A stretch of DNA of 64,000 bases, from the NCBI RefSeq assembly GCF_000817775.3, contig NZ_JTHE03000061.1, positions 174,989-238,988 of the forward strand, read 5' to 3'. Below are positions 27,222-37,558 of this stretch, in pieces; within the stretch, counting starts at the first letter, position 1, and every line of letters starts with the position of its first letter. The stretch is from Lyngbya confervoides BDU141951. GTDB taxonomy: Bacteria > Cyanobacteriota > Cyanobacteriia > Thermosynechococcales > Thermosynechococcaceae. The notes beneath the pieces were generated by a model, which saw only the letters and a program-made list of their open reading frames with translations, was not told the DNA's origin and made no database searches. Both the position numbers and the translations under genes were made by a program.

Positions 27222-28280
27222 CTATGGATAAAATGACAGGTCAGGCAACCCCTCCGTTTCGTCCCAGCCCATTCTGAGGTTGAGTGCCTGAAGGGCTTGG
27301 CCAGCCTGACCTTTCATGAGGTTGTCAATGGCAGACAAAACAATCACCCGTCCGGTGCGCTCATCCAGCTCAATTCCAAGGTAGCAGGCGTTGGTTCCCC
27401 AGGCCCACTTGGTCGATGGATAAATTCCGCTCGGCAACAGCCGCACCCAGGGGGATTGACGGTAAAAGGCCCGGTAAATCGTTAAGATGTCCTCCCGCAC
27501 CAGACCCGGATCGCGCATCGTACAGTAAACGGTGGCCAAAATACCGCGCGTCATCGGAATCAGGTGGGGCGTAAACTGCAAGATAACGTTCTGGCCCGCT
27601 AAGGTGGAGGCAACCTCCTCAATTTCCGGGGTATGGCGATGATGGGCAATCCCATAGGCTGATAGGGTATTGTCACATTCGGAATGAAGCAAATGCAGCT
27701 TTTCCTGACGTCCACCGCCCGAGGTGCCAGACTTGGCATCAATGACCACGCTCTCTAACTGAATCAATCCCTGTTTCAGGAGGGGAGCCAGGGCTAACAA
27801 GCTAGCGGTGGGGTAGCAGCCAGGGCAGCCAATTAAATTAGCCGTGGCAATGCGATCGCGAAACAGCTCAGGCAGGCCATACACGGCTTCCTGGGCCACA
27901 CTATGGTCTGAACGGGCAGATTTGTACCAGGTTTCGTAGGTCTGCAAATTTCGAAACCGATAATCTGCGGACAGATCAAACACGATGCAGCCTTTTTCCA
28001 ACAGCGTCGGGGCCATGCCCTGAGCCAGGCCATTGGGGAGCGCTAAAAAGACCACTTTGGCACGCTCCGCAATAACATCGAGATCAATGGGTTCAATCAC
28101 TTGATCCACAAATGGGGCCAGTTGGGGATACAGATCCGTAAAGGATCGGCCCGCACTACTGTTGCCCCCTAAGTAGGTCAGGGCAATGCGCGGATGGGCG
28201 TGCAGAAGCCGCACCAGTTGCACACCGCCGTATCCCGAGGCCCCCACAATTGCCACCGACAGTTTTGACTCAGTCCCCAT
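27222..28280 (-). CDS. argC: N-acetyl-gamma-glutamyl-phosphate reductase
   Basis: A 352-aa NADPH-dependent enzyme making N-acetylglutamate semialdehyde in arginine biosynthesis. It has the Rossmann start [18 protein letters not shown], the catalytic cysteine in [10 protein letters not shown], the SGTSGGGR loop and the histidine stretch [13 protein letters not shown]. Its length is standard. It precedes def with a 6-bp gap. Its product is the substrate of ArgD, encoded about 12 kb away in this window, so the arginine genes are dispersed. Confidence 0.96.
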   Translation of the reverse strand: MGTESKLSVAIVGASGYGGVQLVRLLHAHPRIALTYLGGNSSAGRSFTDLYPQLAPFVDQVIEPIDLDVIAERAKVVFLALPNGLAQGMAPTLLEKGCIVFDLSADYRFRNLQTYETWYKSARSDHSVAQEAVYGLPELFRDRIATANLIGCPGCYPTASLLALAPLLKQGLIQLESVVIDAKSGTSGGGRQEKLHLLHSECDNTLSAYGIAHHRHTPEIEEVASTLAGQNVILQFTPHLIPMTRGILATVYCTMRDPGLVREDILTIYRAFYRQSPWVRLLPSGIYPSTKWAWGTNACYLGIELDERTGRVIVLSAIDNLMKGQAGQALQALNLRMGWDETEGLPDLSFYP

Positions 28281-28557
28281 TCAACCCACCTTAATTTGTG
28301 CAACCGGTTTGTGTTACCCGACTATCCTAGACGGTTAAGCCAAAATTATACTAAGGCTCTGGCCGGGATGCTTGAGTTCATTGCCAAAGAAATCTAGACC
28401 CTAGATCGCATCGGTCGAATCGCACCTTTGCTGCGCCGGGGCGTTAGCCCATCAAGGACCGGTATCCCTTGAGTTGTCCCAAGGGGCTGAAAACCCTCTG
28501 CAAAAACGAATAAGATTGGGATAGGAGACATTTATAAAAGTTAACGGTATTGTTCAC

Positions 28558-30276
28558 TTGACTAACGACTACAGTTCCACTGATGAAATTCGCGATGAAA
28601 TTCGCTTTGACTCGATCGAAGCAGCCCTAGCAGAACTCAAGGCGGGTCATGCCATCATCGTGGTTGATGATGAAAATCGCGAGAATGAAGGTGATTTGGT
28701 CTGCGCGGCTCAGTTTGTTACGCCGGAGATGATCAACTTCATGGCGGTGAACGCCAGGGGCTTGATCTGCCTGGCGATGACCGGGGAGCGATTGGATGAG
28801 CTTGATCTGCCCCTCATGGTCAGCAACAACACCGATAGCAACCAAACGGCCTTCACCCTCAGCATTGACGCCGGACCGCAAATGGGGGTCACCACCGGAA
28901 TTTCAGCAGAGGATCGGGCCAGAACCATTCAGGTGGCCATTAACGCGGCAACCAAACCCGAGGATCTCCGTCGGCCTGGCCATATTTTTCCGATTCGAGC
29001 GAAGGCGGGCGGTGTACTTGAGCGGGCGGGTCATACCGAATCTGCCATTGATCTCAACCAGCTGGCCGGCCTATACCCGGCGGGGATTATCTGTGAAATT
29101 CAAAACCCCGATGGTTCCATGGCGCGGCTGGCCGAGCTGATGGCCTACGCCAAAGATCACCAGCTCAAGATCATCAGCATTGCCGATCTCATTAGCTATC
29201 GTCTTCAGCATGAACGGTTTGTCCATCGGGAAACCGTTGCAGACATGCCCACTGAGTTTGGTCAGTTTCAAATTTATGCTTACCGCAATGCCCTGGACAA
29301 CTCAGACCATGTGGCGATTGTGAAGGGAAATCCGGAAAACTTTGCGGACCAGGCAGTGATGGTGCGGGTCCATTCGGAATGCCTGACGGGAGATGCGATT
29401 GGATCGCTGCGCTGTGACTGCCGCATGCAGCTTCAGGCGGCACTCAAAATGATCGAATCGGCAGGAGAGGGCGTAGTGGTCTATCTGCGCCAGGAGGGTC
29501 GCGGCATTGGCCTTATTAACAAGCTCAAGGCCTATTCATTGCAGGATATGGGCCTGGACACCGTTGAAGCCAACGAACGACTTGGATTTCCTGCTGATTT
29601 ACGCAATTACGGCGTTGGCGCCCAGATCCTCAATGATCTAGGCATTCATAAAATTCGTCTGATCACCAATAATCCGCGCAAGATTGCCGGGCTGAAAGGG
29701 TATGGCCTGGAGGTGGTCGATCGCGTGCCGCTGCTCATCGAAGCCACGCCCTATAATATGACTTATCTCACCACCAAGGCAGAGAAGCTAGGCCACCTGC
29801 TGCTGCAAACCTATCTGGTCACGGTGGCCCTCCAATGGGTGGAGGAGAACCTAGAGATTCAGCAGCGCTACCATCGGCTGGAAAAGATTCGTCAAATTGC
29901 CCGCAATAGTCACCTCCTCGTCCAAGAGGAAACTCGCCCGGTGGCCACGGCCCTGTTTGAAAATCCTGATCTGATCGTGCACATTGGCTTTGATCAACCT
30001 AATGTGGCAGATCCCACCTGGTTTAAGCAACCACAGCATCCCTACCGCCAGGCGATCGCCCATATCATCAAGGCTCTGAGCCAATGGTCTACCATTCAAA
30101 CCCTAGAATTTTTGGTCACTCCCGGCATGGACGCGTTGAAAATGCTGCAGGTCCAGCTCGACCGGACTCAGTTAACAGCAGAGGCGCTGGCGGACCTGGG
30201 CAGCTATCCCTTGGAGACGCAAGTCATCTATGGACTACATCCTCAATCACTTAACCCAGGTAAAGTGTCCCCGTAA
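28558..30276 (+). CDS. ribBA: Bifunctional DHBP synthase / GTP cyclohydrolase II with a C-terminal extension
   Basis: A 572-aa enzyme supplying both precursors of riboflavin. Residues about 15-215 are 3,4-dihydroxy-2-butanone-4-phosphate synthase ([35 protein letters not shown]). Residues about 220-400 are GTP cyclohydrolase II with zinc cysteines in [17 protein letters not shown] and the RQEGRGIGL and LITNNPRKI motifs. The last 170 residues are an extension beyond the usual RibBA. The start is a TTG, since no ATG lies before the conserved [13 protein letters not shown] 12-bp duplication encodes DEIRDEIR just after it. No FMN riboswitch was found upstream. Confidence 0.93.
   Translation: MTNDYSSTDEIRDEIRFDSIEAALAELKAGHAIIVVDDENRENEGDLVCAAQFVTPEMINFMAVNARGLICLAMTGERLDELDLPLMVSNNTDSNQTAFTLSIDAGPQMGVTTGISAEDRARTIQVAINAATKPEDLRRPGHIFPIRAKAGGVLERAGHTESAIDLNQLAGLYPAGIICEIQNPDGSMARLAELMAYAKDHQLKIISIADLISYRLQHERFVHRETVADMPTEFGQFQIYAYRNALDNSDHVAIVKGNPENFADQAVMVRVHSECLTGDAIGSLRCDCRMQLQAALKMIESAGEGVVVYLRQEGRGIGLINKLKAYSLQDMGLDTVEANERLGFPADLRNYGVGAQILNDLGIHKIRLITNNPRKIAGLKGYGLEVVDRVPLLIEATPYNMTYLTTKAEKLGHLLLQTYLVTVALQWVEENLEIQQRYHRLEKIRQIARNSHLLVQEETRPVATALFENPDLIVHIGFDQPNVADPTWFKQPQHPYRQAIAHIIKALSQWSTIQTLEFLVTPGMDALKMLQVQLDRTQLTAEALADLGSYPLETQVIYGLHPQSLNPGKVSP
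28582..28605. repeat. 12-bp tandem duplication at the ribBA 5' end
   Basis: GATGAAATTCGC is repeated twice in tandem, encoding the duplicated DEIR block immediately before the conserved N-terminus of the DHBP synthase domain. Confidence 0.9.
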
Positions 30277-30347
30277 ACTCCCCCCGGTCCGTCTTTTGGG
30301 CGGAGGGCCTGAGTTGTTTCGTCATCACTACCTCAAGGAGATCTACC

Positions 30348-32759
30348 ATGGGTTCTGCTACCGTTCGCATCTATCAACTGGCTCAAGAGCTACAGGTTTC
30401 CTCGGCCCAGGTCCTTGAGACCTGTCGAAGGCTGAAGATTCCGGTGACCACGGCCAGTAGCTCCATCTCCCAGACTGAGGCGGAGCAGGTCCGAGCCCAA
30501 GCAACTCCGGATCTACATCGCAATGGTTCTCCCTTGCTAGAGTCAGAGCCCGCAGAGGATTCCAGCAGCCTTTCCCCGGCAGCGATTCAAAATATCCTGG
30601 ATCAGCCCAATTTGTTTTTAAATCGTGAATTGAGCTGGCTTTGGTTCAATGAGCGCGTACTGCATGAAGCCTTTGACGATCGCACCCCCTTGCTGGAGAA
30701 GCTTAAGTTCCTGGCTATTTTTAGCACCAATCTAGACGAATATTTCATGGTGAGAGTGGCCGGACTTAAACAACAGGTGGAGGCTCAAGTCACCCAGCGG
30801 TCTCGGGACGGACTCACACCCGAGCAGCAACTGGAAGCCATCCGCCACGAGTTGCTGCCCCAGGTAGTTCGTCAGCACCAGTACTTCACCCAGGATCTTC
30901 GTTTGGCCCTAGAACAGGAGGGAATCTTAATTCGAGACTATCAAGATTTAGGTCCCGAGCAGACCTACTATCTATTGCAGTACTTTAGAACTCAAATTTT
31001 TCCGGTTCTGACCCCCCTTGCCGTTGACCCAAGCCATCCGTTTCCCTATATTTCCAACCTCAGCCTTAATCTGGCGGTGGTCGTGACCGATTCTCAATCT
31101 GGTGAGCCTCACTTCGCCCGCATTAAAGTTCCCGATAAGCTGCCAAGGTTTGTTCAGCTTCCAACCTCAGATCTAGCCAGCACGGAGGGTGCAATTCACT
31201 GGTGTGGGATATCCATCGAGCAGGTAATCTCCCAACATCTGCAAGACCTGTTTCCAGGGATGAATATTGAGGGCAGCTACCTATTTCGCATTACCCGAAA
31301 TTCGGATATTGCCCTAGAGGAAGATGAAGCGGATGATCTGCTGCTCGCCATTGAAGAAGAGCTGCGTAAACGCCGCTTTGGATCAGTGGTTCGCCTTGAG
31401 GTCTTAGCCGGAATGCCCGCCAATATCTTGCAATCCCTCAAGCAGGATCTAGATTTAGGAGATATTGACATCTACGAGGTTGAGGGACTGGTGCGACTCA
31501 ATGACCTCTTTTCCCTCGCGGCCTTAAATCTTCCCCATCTCAAGTATGAGCCTTGGTCCCCCGTGGTGCCGACCCGGCTGGCAAACCTGAAGCCGTTACG
31601 AAGCAGCTCCAATTCTCCCCTGAGCAGCACCAGCGTGGTCGCCAAGGGACGGGAGGAGGGTCAGAGTATTTTTGATATCATCCAGGACCGCGATTTGTTA
31701 ACCCATCATCCCTACGATTCCTTTAGCGCTTCGGTCCAGCGGTTTGTTGAAGAAGCAGCCTACGACCCTGATGTGATTACGATTAAGATGACCCTGTACC
31801 GCACCTCGGGAGATTCCATGATTGTGTCTCCCATCGTCAGTGCCCTGATTGCAGCGGCCGAGAATGGCAAGCAGGTGGTGGTGCTGGTGGAGCTAAAGGC
31901 CCGCTTTGATGAGGAGAACAATATCCTCTGGGCTCGGCAACTGGAGCAGGTGGGCGTCCATGTAGTCTACGGGGTAGTGGGGCTCAAAACCCACACAAAA
32001 ATTGCGCTGGTGGTGCGGCGAGAAGGCCCGATGATTCGACGTTATTGCCATATCGGTACGGGAAACTACAACCCGAAAACCGCACGCCTGTACACGGATC
32101 TAGGACTTTTTACGTGCAATGACGAAATTGGGGCCGATCTAACGGATTTGTTTAACTATCTCACCGGATATTCCCGCCAGCATGCCTATCGGAGGTTGCT
32201 GGTGGCTCCCCACAATCTCCGCGATCGCATGATGACCCTCATTCAGCAAGAAATTGAGCATCAACAGCAGGGACGGGGGGGAAGAATCATTGCCAAAATG
32301 AATTCTCTCATCGACTCCAAGCTGATTGCAGCCCTTTATCTGGCCTCCCAAGCTGGGGTGAAGGTCGATTTAATTGTGAGGGGCATCTGTAGTCTAATTC
32401 CGGGCATCCCTGAATTTAGCGAGAATATTCGCGTCATTAGCATTATTGGACGCTTTCTAGAGCACGATCGCATCTTTTACTTTCACAACTGCGGGGCTCC
32501 CCACGTGTTTATGGGCAGCGCAGACTGGCGTCCCAGAAACCTAGATCGCCGGGTTGAAGCGGTGGTTCCCATCTACAGCAGCGATCTGGCCCAATATCTT
32601 AAACAACTGCTAGATATCTTCCTCAGTGACAATCGCCAGGCCTGGAAACTGACCCCCAACGGAACCTATACCCAGCAGCATCCCCAGCCTGGAGAGCCAG
32701 AGAGAGCCACCCATGTGCTACTCATGCAGCTTGCCCAGCAGCGATCGCACAATTTCTAA
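30348..32759 (+). CDS. ppk: Polyphosphate kinase PPK1 with an N-terminal IF2_N-like domain
   Basis: An 803-aa enzyme that makes polyphosphate from ATP reversibly. Residues about 80-790 are a complete PPK1: N-terminal NRELSWLWFNERVLHEAF, the catalytic-histidine region VGLKTHTKIALVVRREG, GTGNYNPKTARLYTDLGLF, and the second His site in HDRIFYFHNCG with GSADWRPRNLDRR. Residues 5-52 (VRIYQLAQELQVSSAQVLE to SQTEAEQVRA) closely resemble the N-terminal domain of cyanobacterial translation factor IF-2, a small helical module not part of canonical PPK1. A Ser/Glu-rich linker (53-75) joins the two. The position 8 W in LSWLWFN replaces the usual Glu. It is convergent with pilC. Confidence 0.92.
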   Translation: MGSATVRIYQLAQELQVSSAQVLETCRRLKIPVTTASSSISQTEAEQVRAQATPDLHRNGSPLLESEPAEDSSSLSPAAIQNILDQPNLFLNRELSWLWFNERVLHEAFDDRTPLLEKLKFLAIFSTNLDEYFMVRVAGLKQQVEAQVTQRSRDGLTPEQQLEAIRHELLPQVVRQHQYFTQDLRLALEQEGILIRDYQDLGPEQTYYLLQYFRTQIFPVLTPLAVDPSHPFPYISNLSLNLAVVVTDSQSGEPHFARIKVPDKLPRFVQLPTSDLASTEGAIHWCGISIEQVISQHLQDLFPGMNIEGSYLFRITRNSDIALEEDEADDLLLAIEEELRKRRFGSVVRLEVLAGMPANILQSLKQDLDLGDIDIYEVEGLVRLNDLFSLAALNLPHLKYEPWSPVVPTRLANLKPLRSSSNSPLSSTSVVAKGREEGQSIFDIIQDRDLLTHHPYDSFSASVQRFVEEAAYDPDVITIKMTLYRTSGDSMIVSPIVSALIAAAENGKQVVVLVELKARFDEENNILWARQLEQVGVHVVYGVVGLKTHTKIALVVRREGPMIRRYCHIGTGNYNPKTARLYTDLGLFTCNDEIGADLTDLFNYLTGYSRQHAYRRLLVAPHNLRDRMMTLIQQEIEHQQQGRGGRIIAKMNSLIDSKLIAALYLASQAGVKVDLIVRGICSLIPGIPEFSENIRVISIIGRFLEHDRIFYFHNCGAPHVFMGSADWRPRNLDRRVEAVVPIYSSDLAQYLKQLLDIFLSDNRQAWKLTPNGTYTQQHPQPGEPERATHVLLMQLAQQRSHNF

Positions 32760-32787
32760 ATCCTCTGCCATAGCTTCCGCCTGACCC

Positions 32788-34008
32788 CTAGGCCACCAGA
32801 TCGAAGATCTTGAACATGGGTAGGTACATCGCCACCAGAATTGAGCCAACCATGCCCCCGAGGACCACAATCATAAGGGGTTCAATGATGCTGGTTAAGG
32901 CCTTAACAGCCTGTTCCACCTCATCTTCGTAGAAATCAGCCACCTTCATGAGCATTTTATCGATTTCCCCCGTCTCTTCCCCCACATTAATCATCTGAGT
33001 CGCCAGGGGCGGAAATACCTTCTCTTTCTGAAGCGCTAAACTGAGCATGCCGCCCCCCTGCACTTCCTTACGCGCCTCATTCACCGCATTTGAAATCACT
33101 TGATTTCCAGCGGTATCTCGCACGATTTCCAGGGAGGTCAAAATGGGAACCCCCGAGCGAGACAGAGAGCCAAAGGTGCGGCAGAAGCGAGCAACGGCTG
33201 TTTTCTGGATAAGATCTCCAAACAGCGGGAGTTTCAGCATGAATCGGTCAATATTCAAACGTCCAGAGGGGGTTTTGTAATATTGGGCGAGTAAAATTGA
33301 AGCCCCCACAAAAAAAGCAATCGAGATGAATCCGTAGAGAGGATTTCTCAAAAACTCGCTGAGGTTAACCATCAATTGGGTAAAGGGAGGCAGACTCCCA
33401 CCCAACTGCTTAAAGATGCCATCAAACACAGGAATCAGGAAAATGACCATTCCTAAAAAGATGGTGACCGCAATGATAGTCACAATCACAGGATAGGCTA
33501 GGGCCGAACGAATTTGATTGCTCAAGCGCGCTTGATCTTCTAGCAGCTTGGAGAGACGATTGAGAACTTCATCGAGAACCCCACCGGTCTCGCCCGCCTG
33601 AATCATCGCCACGTACAGTTGGTCAAAGGCCTGGGGATGGGGACGCATCGCATCGGAAAGGGACATCCCCTGCTGCACGTTGGTATTAATCTGCAGCAGA
33701 ATTTTTTTCAACTTGGGGTTGCGGCATTGCTCAGCCATGACGCCCAATCCCCGGACCAAGGCAACCCCCGCATTCACTAGGGCAGCAAACTGACGGGAAA
33801 ACAGGGCCTTATCCTTCACCGTGATCTTATTGAGAAAGCTCAAATCAATTTCCGACCCGGCGCTAAACCCCTGAGATTCCTTGATTTCAAGGATCTGGAG
33901 TCCACGTTTCGACAGGTTCGTGCGAGCCTCGCGGGCAGAGCTAGCGGTAACTTTTTGCTGGCGAGAGCGCCCTTGGGCATCTCGGGCTTTAATGACGTAT
34001 GTGGGCAT
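32788..34008 (-). CDS. pilC: Type IV pilus inner-membrane platform protein PilC
   Basis: A 406-aa type II secretion F-family protein. It has two T2SF repeats (about 70-195 and 270-395), each beginning with a FSRQFAALVNAGV- or FCRTFGSLSRSGV-type motif, and three transmembrane segments (around 170-190, 220-240 and 375-395). The GETGGVLDEVL and GEETGEIDKML signatures are intact. It anchors the PilB/PilT motors and is required for pilus assembly, motility and DNA uptake in cyanobacteria. It lies 11 bp downstream of pilT, as the last gene of the pilB-pilT-pilC cluster. Confidence 0.96.
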   Translation of the reverse strand: MPTYVIKARDAQGRSRQQKVTASSAREARTNLSKRGLQILEIKESQGFSAGSEIDLSFLNKITVKDKALFSRQFAALVNAGVALVRGLGVMAEQCRNPKLKKILLQINTNVQQGMSLSDAMRPHPQAFDQLYVAMIQAGETGGVLDEVLNRLSKLLEDQARLSNQIRSALAYPVIVTIIAVTIFLGMVIFLIPVFDGIFKQLGGSLPPFTQLMVNLSEFLRNPLYGFISIAFFVGASILLAQYYKTPSGRLNIDRFMLKLPLFGDLIQKTAVARFCRTFGSLSRSGVPILTSLEIVRDTAGNQVISNAVNEARKEVQGGGMLSLALQKEKVFPPLATQMINVGEETGEIDKMLMKVADFYEDEVEQAVKALTSIIEPLMIVVLGGMVGSILVAMYLPMFKIFDLVA

Positions 34009-34019
34009 TTTGCTTCTCT

Positions 34020-35150
34020 TTAACGACGACGATAAGTCGAGTTCATGGCTTTTTCAGGCGCTGCCACCCCAACAGGGCCAGCCCCAATCAGACGCTGAAG
34101 TTCGTCAGCTCGGGAGGTTTTCGACATGGCAGATTCAAAGGAAATGGCGCCGGCTTTGTACAACTCAGCCAGCACCTTCTCCAGAGTGACCATACTGAGT
34201 TTGCCCCCAGTTTGGATGGCGGAATAAATCTGAGAGGTCTTTCCTTCCCGAATCAGGTTGGCGATCGCGGGGGTAACCACCATAATTTCCTGAGCAAGCA
34301 CCCGTCCAAACTCTCCGGGCTTGGGGTTCATCCGCGGCACCAGGGTTTGGCTGAACACTGCCACTAAGGAGTTAGAAAGCTGAACGCGAACCTGAGTCTG
34401 CTGTTCTGGAGGAAAAACGTCCACCATTCTATCGACCGTTTGGGCAGCCGAACTGGTGTGCAGGGTGCCAAATACCAGGTGCCCCGTTTCGGCAGCGGTG
34501 ATGGCTAGCTGAATGGTTTCCAAATCCCGTAGCTCCCCCACCAGGACCACATCTGGATCTTCTCGCAGGGCGGCGCGCAGCGCATTGGCAAAGCTCTTAG
34601 TATCTTCCCCCACCTGTCGCTGGTGGATGATACTTTTCAGCGGCTCGTAGACAAATTCAATGGGATCTTCCACGGTGAGAATATGCTCGGCCCGCGTCAT
34701 GTTGATGTTATTGATCATTGAGGCCAAGGTTGTGGATTTCCCAGACCCGGTGGGTCCCGTGACGAGAATCAGTCCTCGAGGCTTTTCAGACATTTCGCGA
34801 ACAATATTGGGCAGCCCTAGAGCCTCAATGGTGGGAATCTTCGAGCTAAGGGCACGCAAAGCCGCCGCGTAGGTGCCGCGGTCCTTGTAAACATTCACCC
34901 GAAAGCGCGCCAGGCCGCGCACTCCATAGGAGCAATCCAATTCCCAGGTTTGCTCCAGGGTTTTACGCTGGGTATTGTTGAGCATGCTAAAAATCAGGCG
35001 CTGGCACTGCTCAGGACTCAAGGGGGGATAATCCGTTGGCGTCAACTTGCCATTAATGCGGATGTAGGGCGGTAAACCCGCCGAGAGATGCAAATCTGAT
35101 CCCCCCCGCTCAACAACTTCCTCCATCAAGTCTTCAATCATGTAGTCCAT
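34020..35150 (-). CDS. pilT: Twitching motility ATPase PilT
   Basis: A 376-aa retraction motor. The N-terminal PAS-like domain includes GGSDLHLSAGLPPYIRINGKL. Walker A is GPTGSGKST (132-140), and the Asp and His boxes (TVEDPIEFVYEP, HLVFGTLHTSSAAQTVDR) are present. The AIRNLIRE-type C-terminal signature appears as AIANLIREGKTSQIYSAIQTG. It depolymerises pilin to retract type IV pili. It sits between pilB and pilC with short gaps (67 and 11 bp), consistent with one transcript. Confidence 0.97.
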   Translation of the reverse strand: MDYMIEDLMEEVVERGGSDLHLSAGLPPYIRINGKLTPTDYPPLSPEQCQRLIFSMLNNTQRKTLEQTWELDCSYGVRGLARFRVNVYKDRGTYAAALRALSSKIPTIEALGLPNIVREMSEKPRGLILVTGPTGSGKSTTLASMINNINMTRAEHILTVEDPIEFVYEPLKSIIHQRQVGEDTKSFANALRAALREDPDVVLVGELRDLETIQLAITAAETGHLVFGTLHTSSAAQTVDRMVDVFPPEQQTQVRVQLSNSLVAVFSQTLVPRMNPKPGEFGRVLAQEIMVVTPAIANLIREGKTSQIYSAIQTGGKLSMVTLEKVLAELYKAGAISFESAMSKTSRADELQRLIGAGPVGVAAPEKAMNSTYRRR

Positions 35151-35217
35151 GGTTATCCTCCCAAAATTTGCTTAAACGCTAATATTGTCATCCCGGCCTG
35201 AGAGTGGGGCTAGCCCT

Positions 35218-37218
35218 CTATTCTTCAAACCGCGGCGTCAGGCAGAACGGGCACTCGAGCCACTCCTGCTGAAGAGTGGCTTCACACACGCGACAGGTTA
35301 AGGAACTTTTCCGCTTGGCCTTGAGTTCGGACTCTAGGCCGCTATCGGTAAAGGTGACCCGCTCAACCTCTTCCAAGGTGGTCATGCCCTGCTTCACCAG
35401 GTTGAGGCTATAGGCCAAGAGGGTCTGCATGCCCTCCTCCACCGCCACCTCCTTAATGCGTTCCGTCGGGGCCCCCTCTGTGATCAGCGACTGCAGGTTT
35501 TCAGTGATCTGCATAATTTCATAGACCCCGCAACGGCCGCGATACCCCACCCCTTTACAGGTGGGGCACACCTGGGAGGTGGATGAATGTTTCATGTCCT
35601 CAGGCGTTAGGGTGTTGGCCCGATACAAGGTGATATCGGTTCCCGCAGAAACCGTCAATCCAAAGCGAGCCAGTTCATCGGAACTCGGTTGATAGGGAAT
35701 GCGACAGTCCGTGCACACTCGCCGCACCAGACGCTGAGCCACCACGCCAATCAAGGAGGCAGACACCATGAAGGGTTCAACATCCATCTCCGACAGACGC
35801 GCAATGGCGCTAGCGGCATCGTTGGTATGAAGCGTGGTCAAAACCAGGTGACCGGTCAAGGCCGCTTCGATGGCAGTTTTAGCGGTTTCCTTATCCCGCG
35901 TCTCACCCACCAGAATCACGTCGGGATCTTGCCGCAGAAAGGCCCGCAAAATGGAGGCAAAATCCATCCCCTTTTCCCGAATCACCTGCACCTGGGTGAG
36001 CCCCGGCAGCGTATATTCAATGGGATCTTCTGCGGTACAAATGTTAACTCCGGGGTCGTTACGCTCGCTCAAGGCGGAGTAAAGCGTGGTGGTTTTACCC
36101 GACCCTGTCGGCCCTGTGACCAAAATCAGTCCAAAGGGGCGCTTCACCATTTCCTGAACAATCGAGAGCCAATCTGGATCAGAGATCAGCTTATCGAGCC
36201 CCAACTCGGTGACGCTGTTGTCTAAAATCCGCAAAACCACTTTCTCGCCGTAGCGCGAAGGAATGGTATTGACCCGAAAATCAATTTTTCGGCCCTGGAA
36301 GGATCGGCGGATTCGTCCGTCTTGGGGCAGCCGTCGCTCTGCAATGTCAAGGTTGGCAATAATCTTAAAGCGAGAGATGACCGCTGGGATAATTTTTTTG
36401 GGGAGCGGGTCAAAAATCTCTTGCAATACGCCATCTTTGCGAAAGCGAATGCGCAACTCCCCGTCTTGGGGCTCGATGTGAATATCGGACACCTTTTCCT
36501 GCAGAGCCTTGGCCAGAATTTTATTCACCAGACTAATGATGGGAGCTGAGTCGGCATCTTGCAGAGCCTCATCTAGATTCGAATCCCCATCTTCATCCTC
36601 TAGCTCCTGGAGATCACCAAAGCCCTCCAGGTCCTTAGAGAGGTCAATATCCTTAGCCGCCGCCGATTTATCCTGATTGGCCGCCTCTCGATCTAGATAG
36701 GGTTGAATGAGCTTTTGGTAGTCATCCGCGGTAATCACCATGCGGCGCAGGGAGAGCTGCTTCGGCCTGAGTATCCGTCCCAAGTCATCCAGGGCACGCA
36801 GGTTGTCCGGATCCACCATCGCCACCAGAATATCGGGGGGATCGCGTTCCTCATGGAGGGAAATGGGCACCAGTTGGTGACGACGACACAGCTCCAGCGG
36901 GAGCAGCTGATTAATTAAAGACTCAATTTGGTCGGTGGAAATCTCGCGCAGCTCTGGGTCCAGGGAGTCAACGCCGTAGATAATCTTCAGCTCAAAGAGC
37001 TGCTGACGCTTATACTGCCGAATCAGCTCCGGGGAAAGCTCGCGTCCAGTAATTCTCTGGATAATTTCAATCAGCGATCGCCCCGTTTGCCGACTTTCCA
37101 AAGTCGCCTGCCGCATCTCATCTTGATTCAGAAACCCCGTCTCAATCAGCTTGTTGCCAAACGGAGAGAAATTCTGACGAGTGATCAGAGCACGACGGGA
37201 AGAAGAAGAATGGGTCAT
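35218..37218 (-). CDS. pilB: Type IV pilus assembly ATPase PilB
   Basis: A 666-aa extension motor. Its N-terminal GspE/MshEN-like domain covers residues about 20-175, and an acidic linker spans 180-220. The ATPase core has SDIHIEPQDGELRIRFR, Walker A GPTGSGKTT (369-377), TAEDPIEYTLPG and HLVLTTLHTNDAASAI. The usual tetracysteine zinc motif (CTDC and CPTC) is present, and a second CxxC pair (CRVC and CPFC) forms a zinc-ribbon-like tail at the very C-terminus. It powers pilin polymerisation. It is the first gene of pilB-pilT-pilC, divergent from grpE. Confidence 0.96.
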   Translation of the reverse strand: MTHSSSSRRALITRQNFSPFGNKLIETGFLNQDEMRQATLESRQTGRSLIEIIQRITGRELSPELIRQYKRQQLFELKIIYGVDSLDPELREISTDQIESLINQLLPLELCRRHQLVPISLHEERDPPDILVAMVDPDNLRALDDLGRILRPKQLSLRRMVITADDYQKLIQPYLDREAANQDKSAAAKDIDLSKDLEGFGDLQELEDEDGDSNLDEALQDADSAPIISLVNKILAKALQEKVSDIHIEPQDGELRIRFRKDGVLQEIFDPLPKKIIPAVISRFKIIANLDIAERRLPQDGRIRRSFQGRKIDFRVNTIPSRYGEKVVLRILDNSVTELGLDKLISDPDWLSIVQEMVKRPFGLILVTGPTGSGKTTTLYSALSERNDPGVNICTAEDPIEYTLPGLTQVQVIREKGMDFASILRAFLRQDPDVILVGETRDKETAKTAIEAALTGHLVLTTLHTNDAASAIARLSEMDVEPFMVSASLIGVVAQRLVRRVCTDCRIPYQPSSDELARFGLTVSAGTDITLYRANTLTPEDMKHSSTSQVCPTCKGVGYRGRCGVYEIMQITENLQSLITEGAPTERIKEVAVEEGMQTLLAYSLNLVKQGMTTLEEVERVTFTDSGLESELKAKRKSSLTCRVCEATLQQEWLECPFCLTPRFEE

Positions 37219-37558
37219 AGTCTGTTGAGCACCAAGGACTTTTTAAATGGGTGAATTGAATGGGTGAGCGATAATTCCATCGGAACATTGAGCGGAGTGA
37301 GAGGCTACGAACATTCCTGCCCATTGTCTCCATTTTGCCTTACCTAAAAGATTGCCCATATTGGGCTTCTTTTCTGACAATCTTGGAGGAGTCTCGGAAA
37401 CTTGTCCACTTTTGAGTGGGAATGGGCAAAATGAGTGAGGCGAGGCAAAACTGACAGGACTCAACTCAAAAAAGGCTCCTCAGGTGAGGGAAGCCCCCCT
37501 AAACGGATGGCTTTACTATATATATAGTCTTTAATGTTGAAACTGCACTCAAGGATGA
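37219..37558. other. Divergent intergenic region between pilB and grpE
   Basis: 340 bp with several inverted and direct repeats: a near-repeat AATGGGTGA twice at 37246-37267, a palindrome GCCCATATTGGGC at 37354-37366 and a 14-bp palindrome ACTATATATATAGT at 37515-37528. The last lies about 30 bp before grpE and could include its -10. No CIRCE element and no small gene were recognised. Confidence 0.5.
37515..37528. promoter_or_regulatory. AT-rich palindrome, probable grpE promoter/operator
   Basis: ACTATATATATAGT is a perfect 14-bp palindrome containing TATATA, placed 31 bp upstream of the grpE start. It could act as the -10 of grpE and/or a repressor site. Confidence 0.35.

Noticed and set aside
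28281..28557. FMN riboswitch upstream of ribBA
   Set aside because: The conserved RFN blocks were not found; only short inverted repeats are present.
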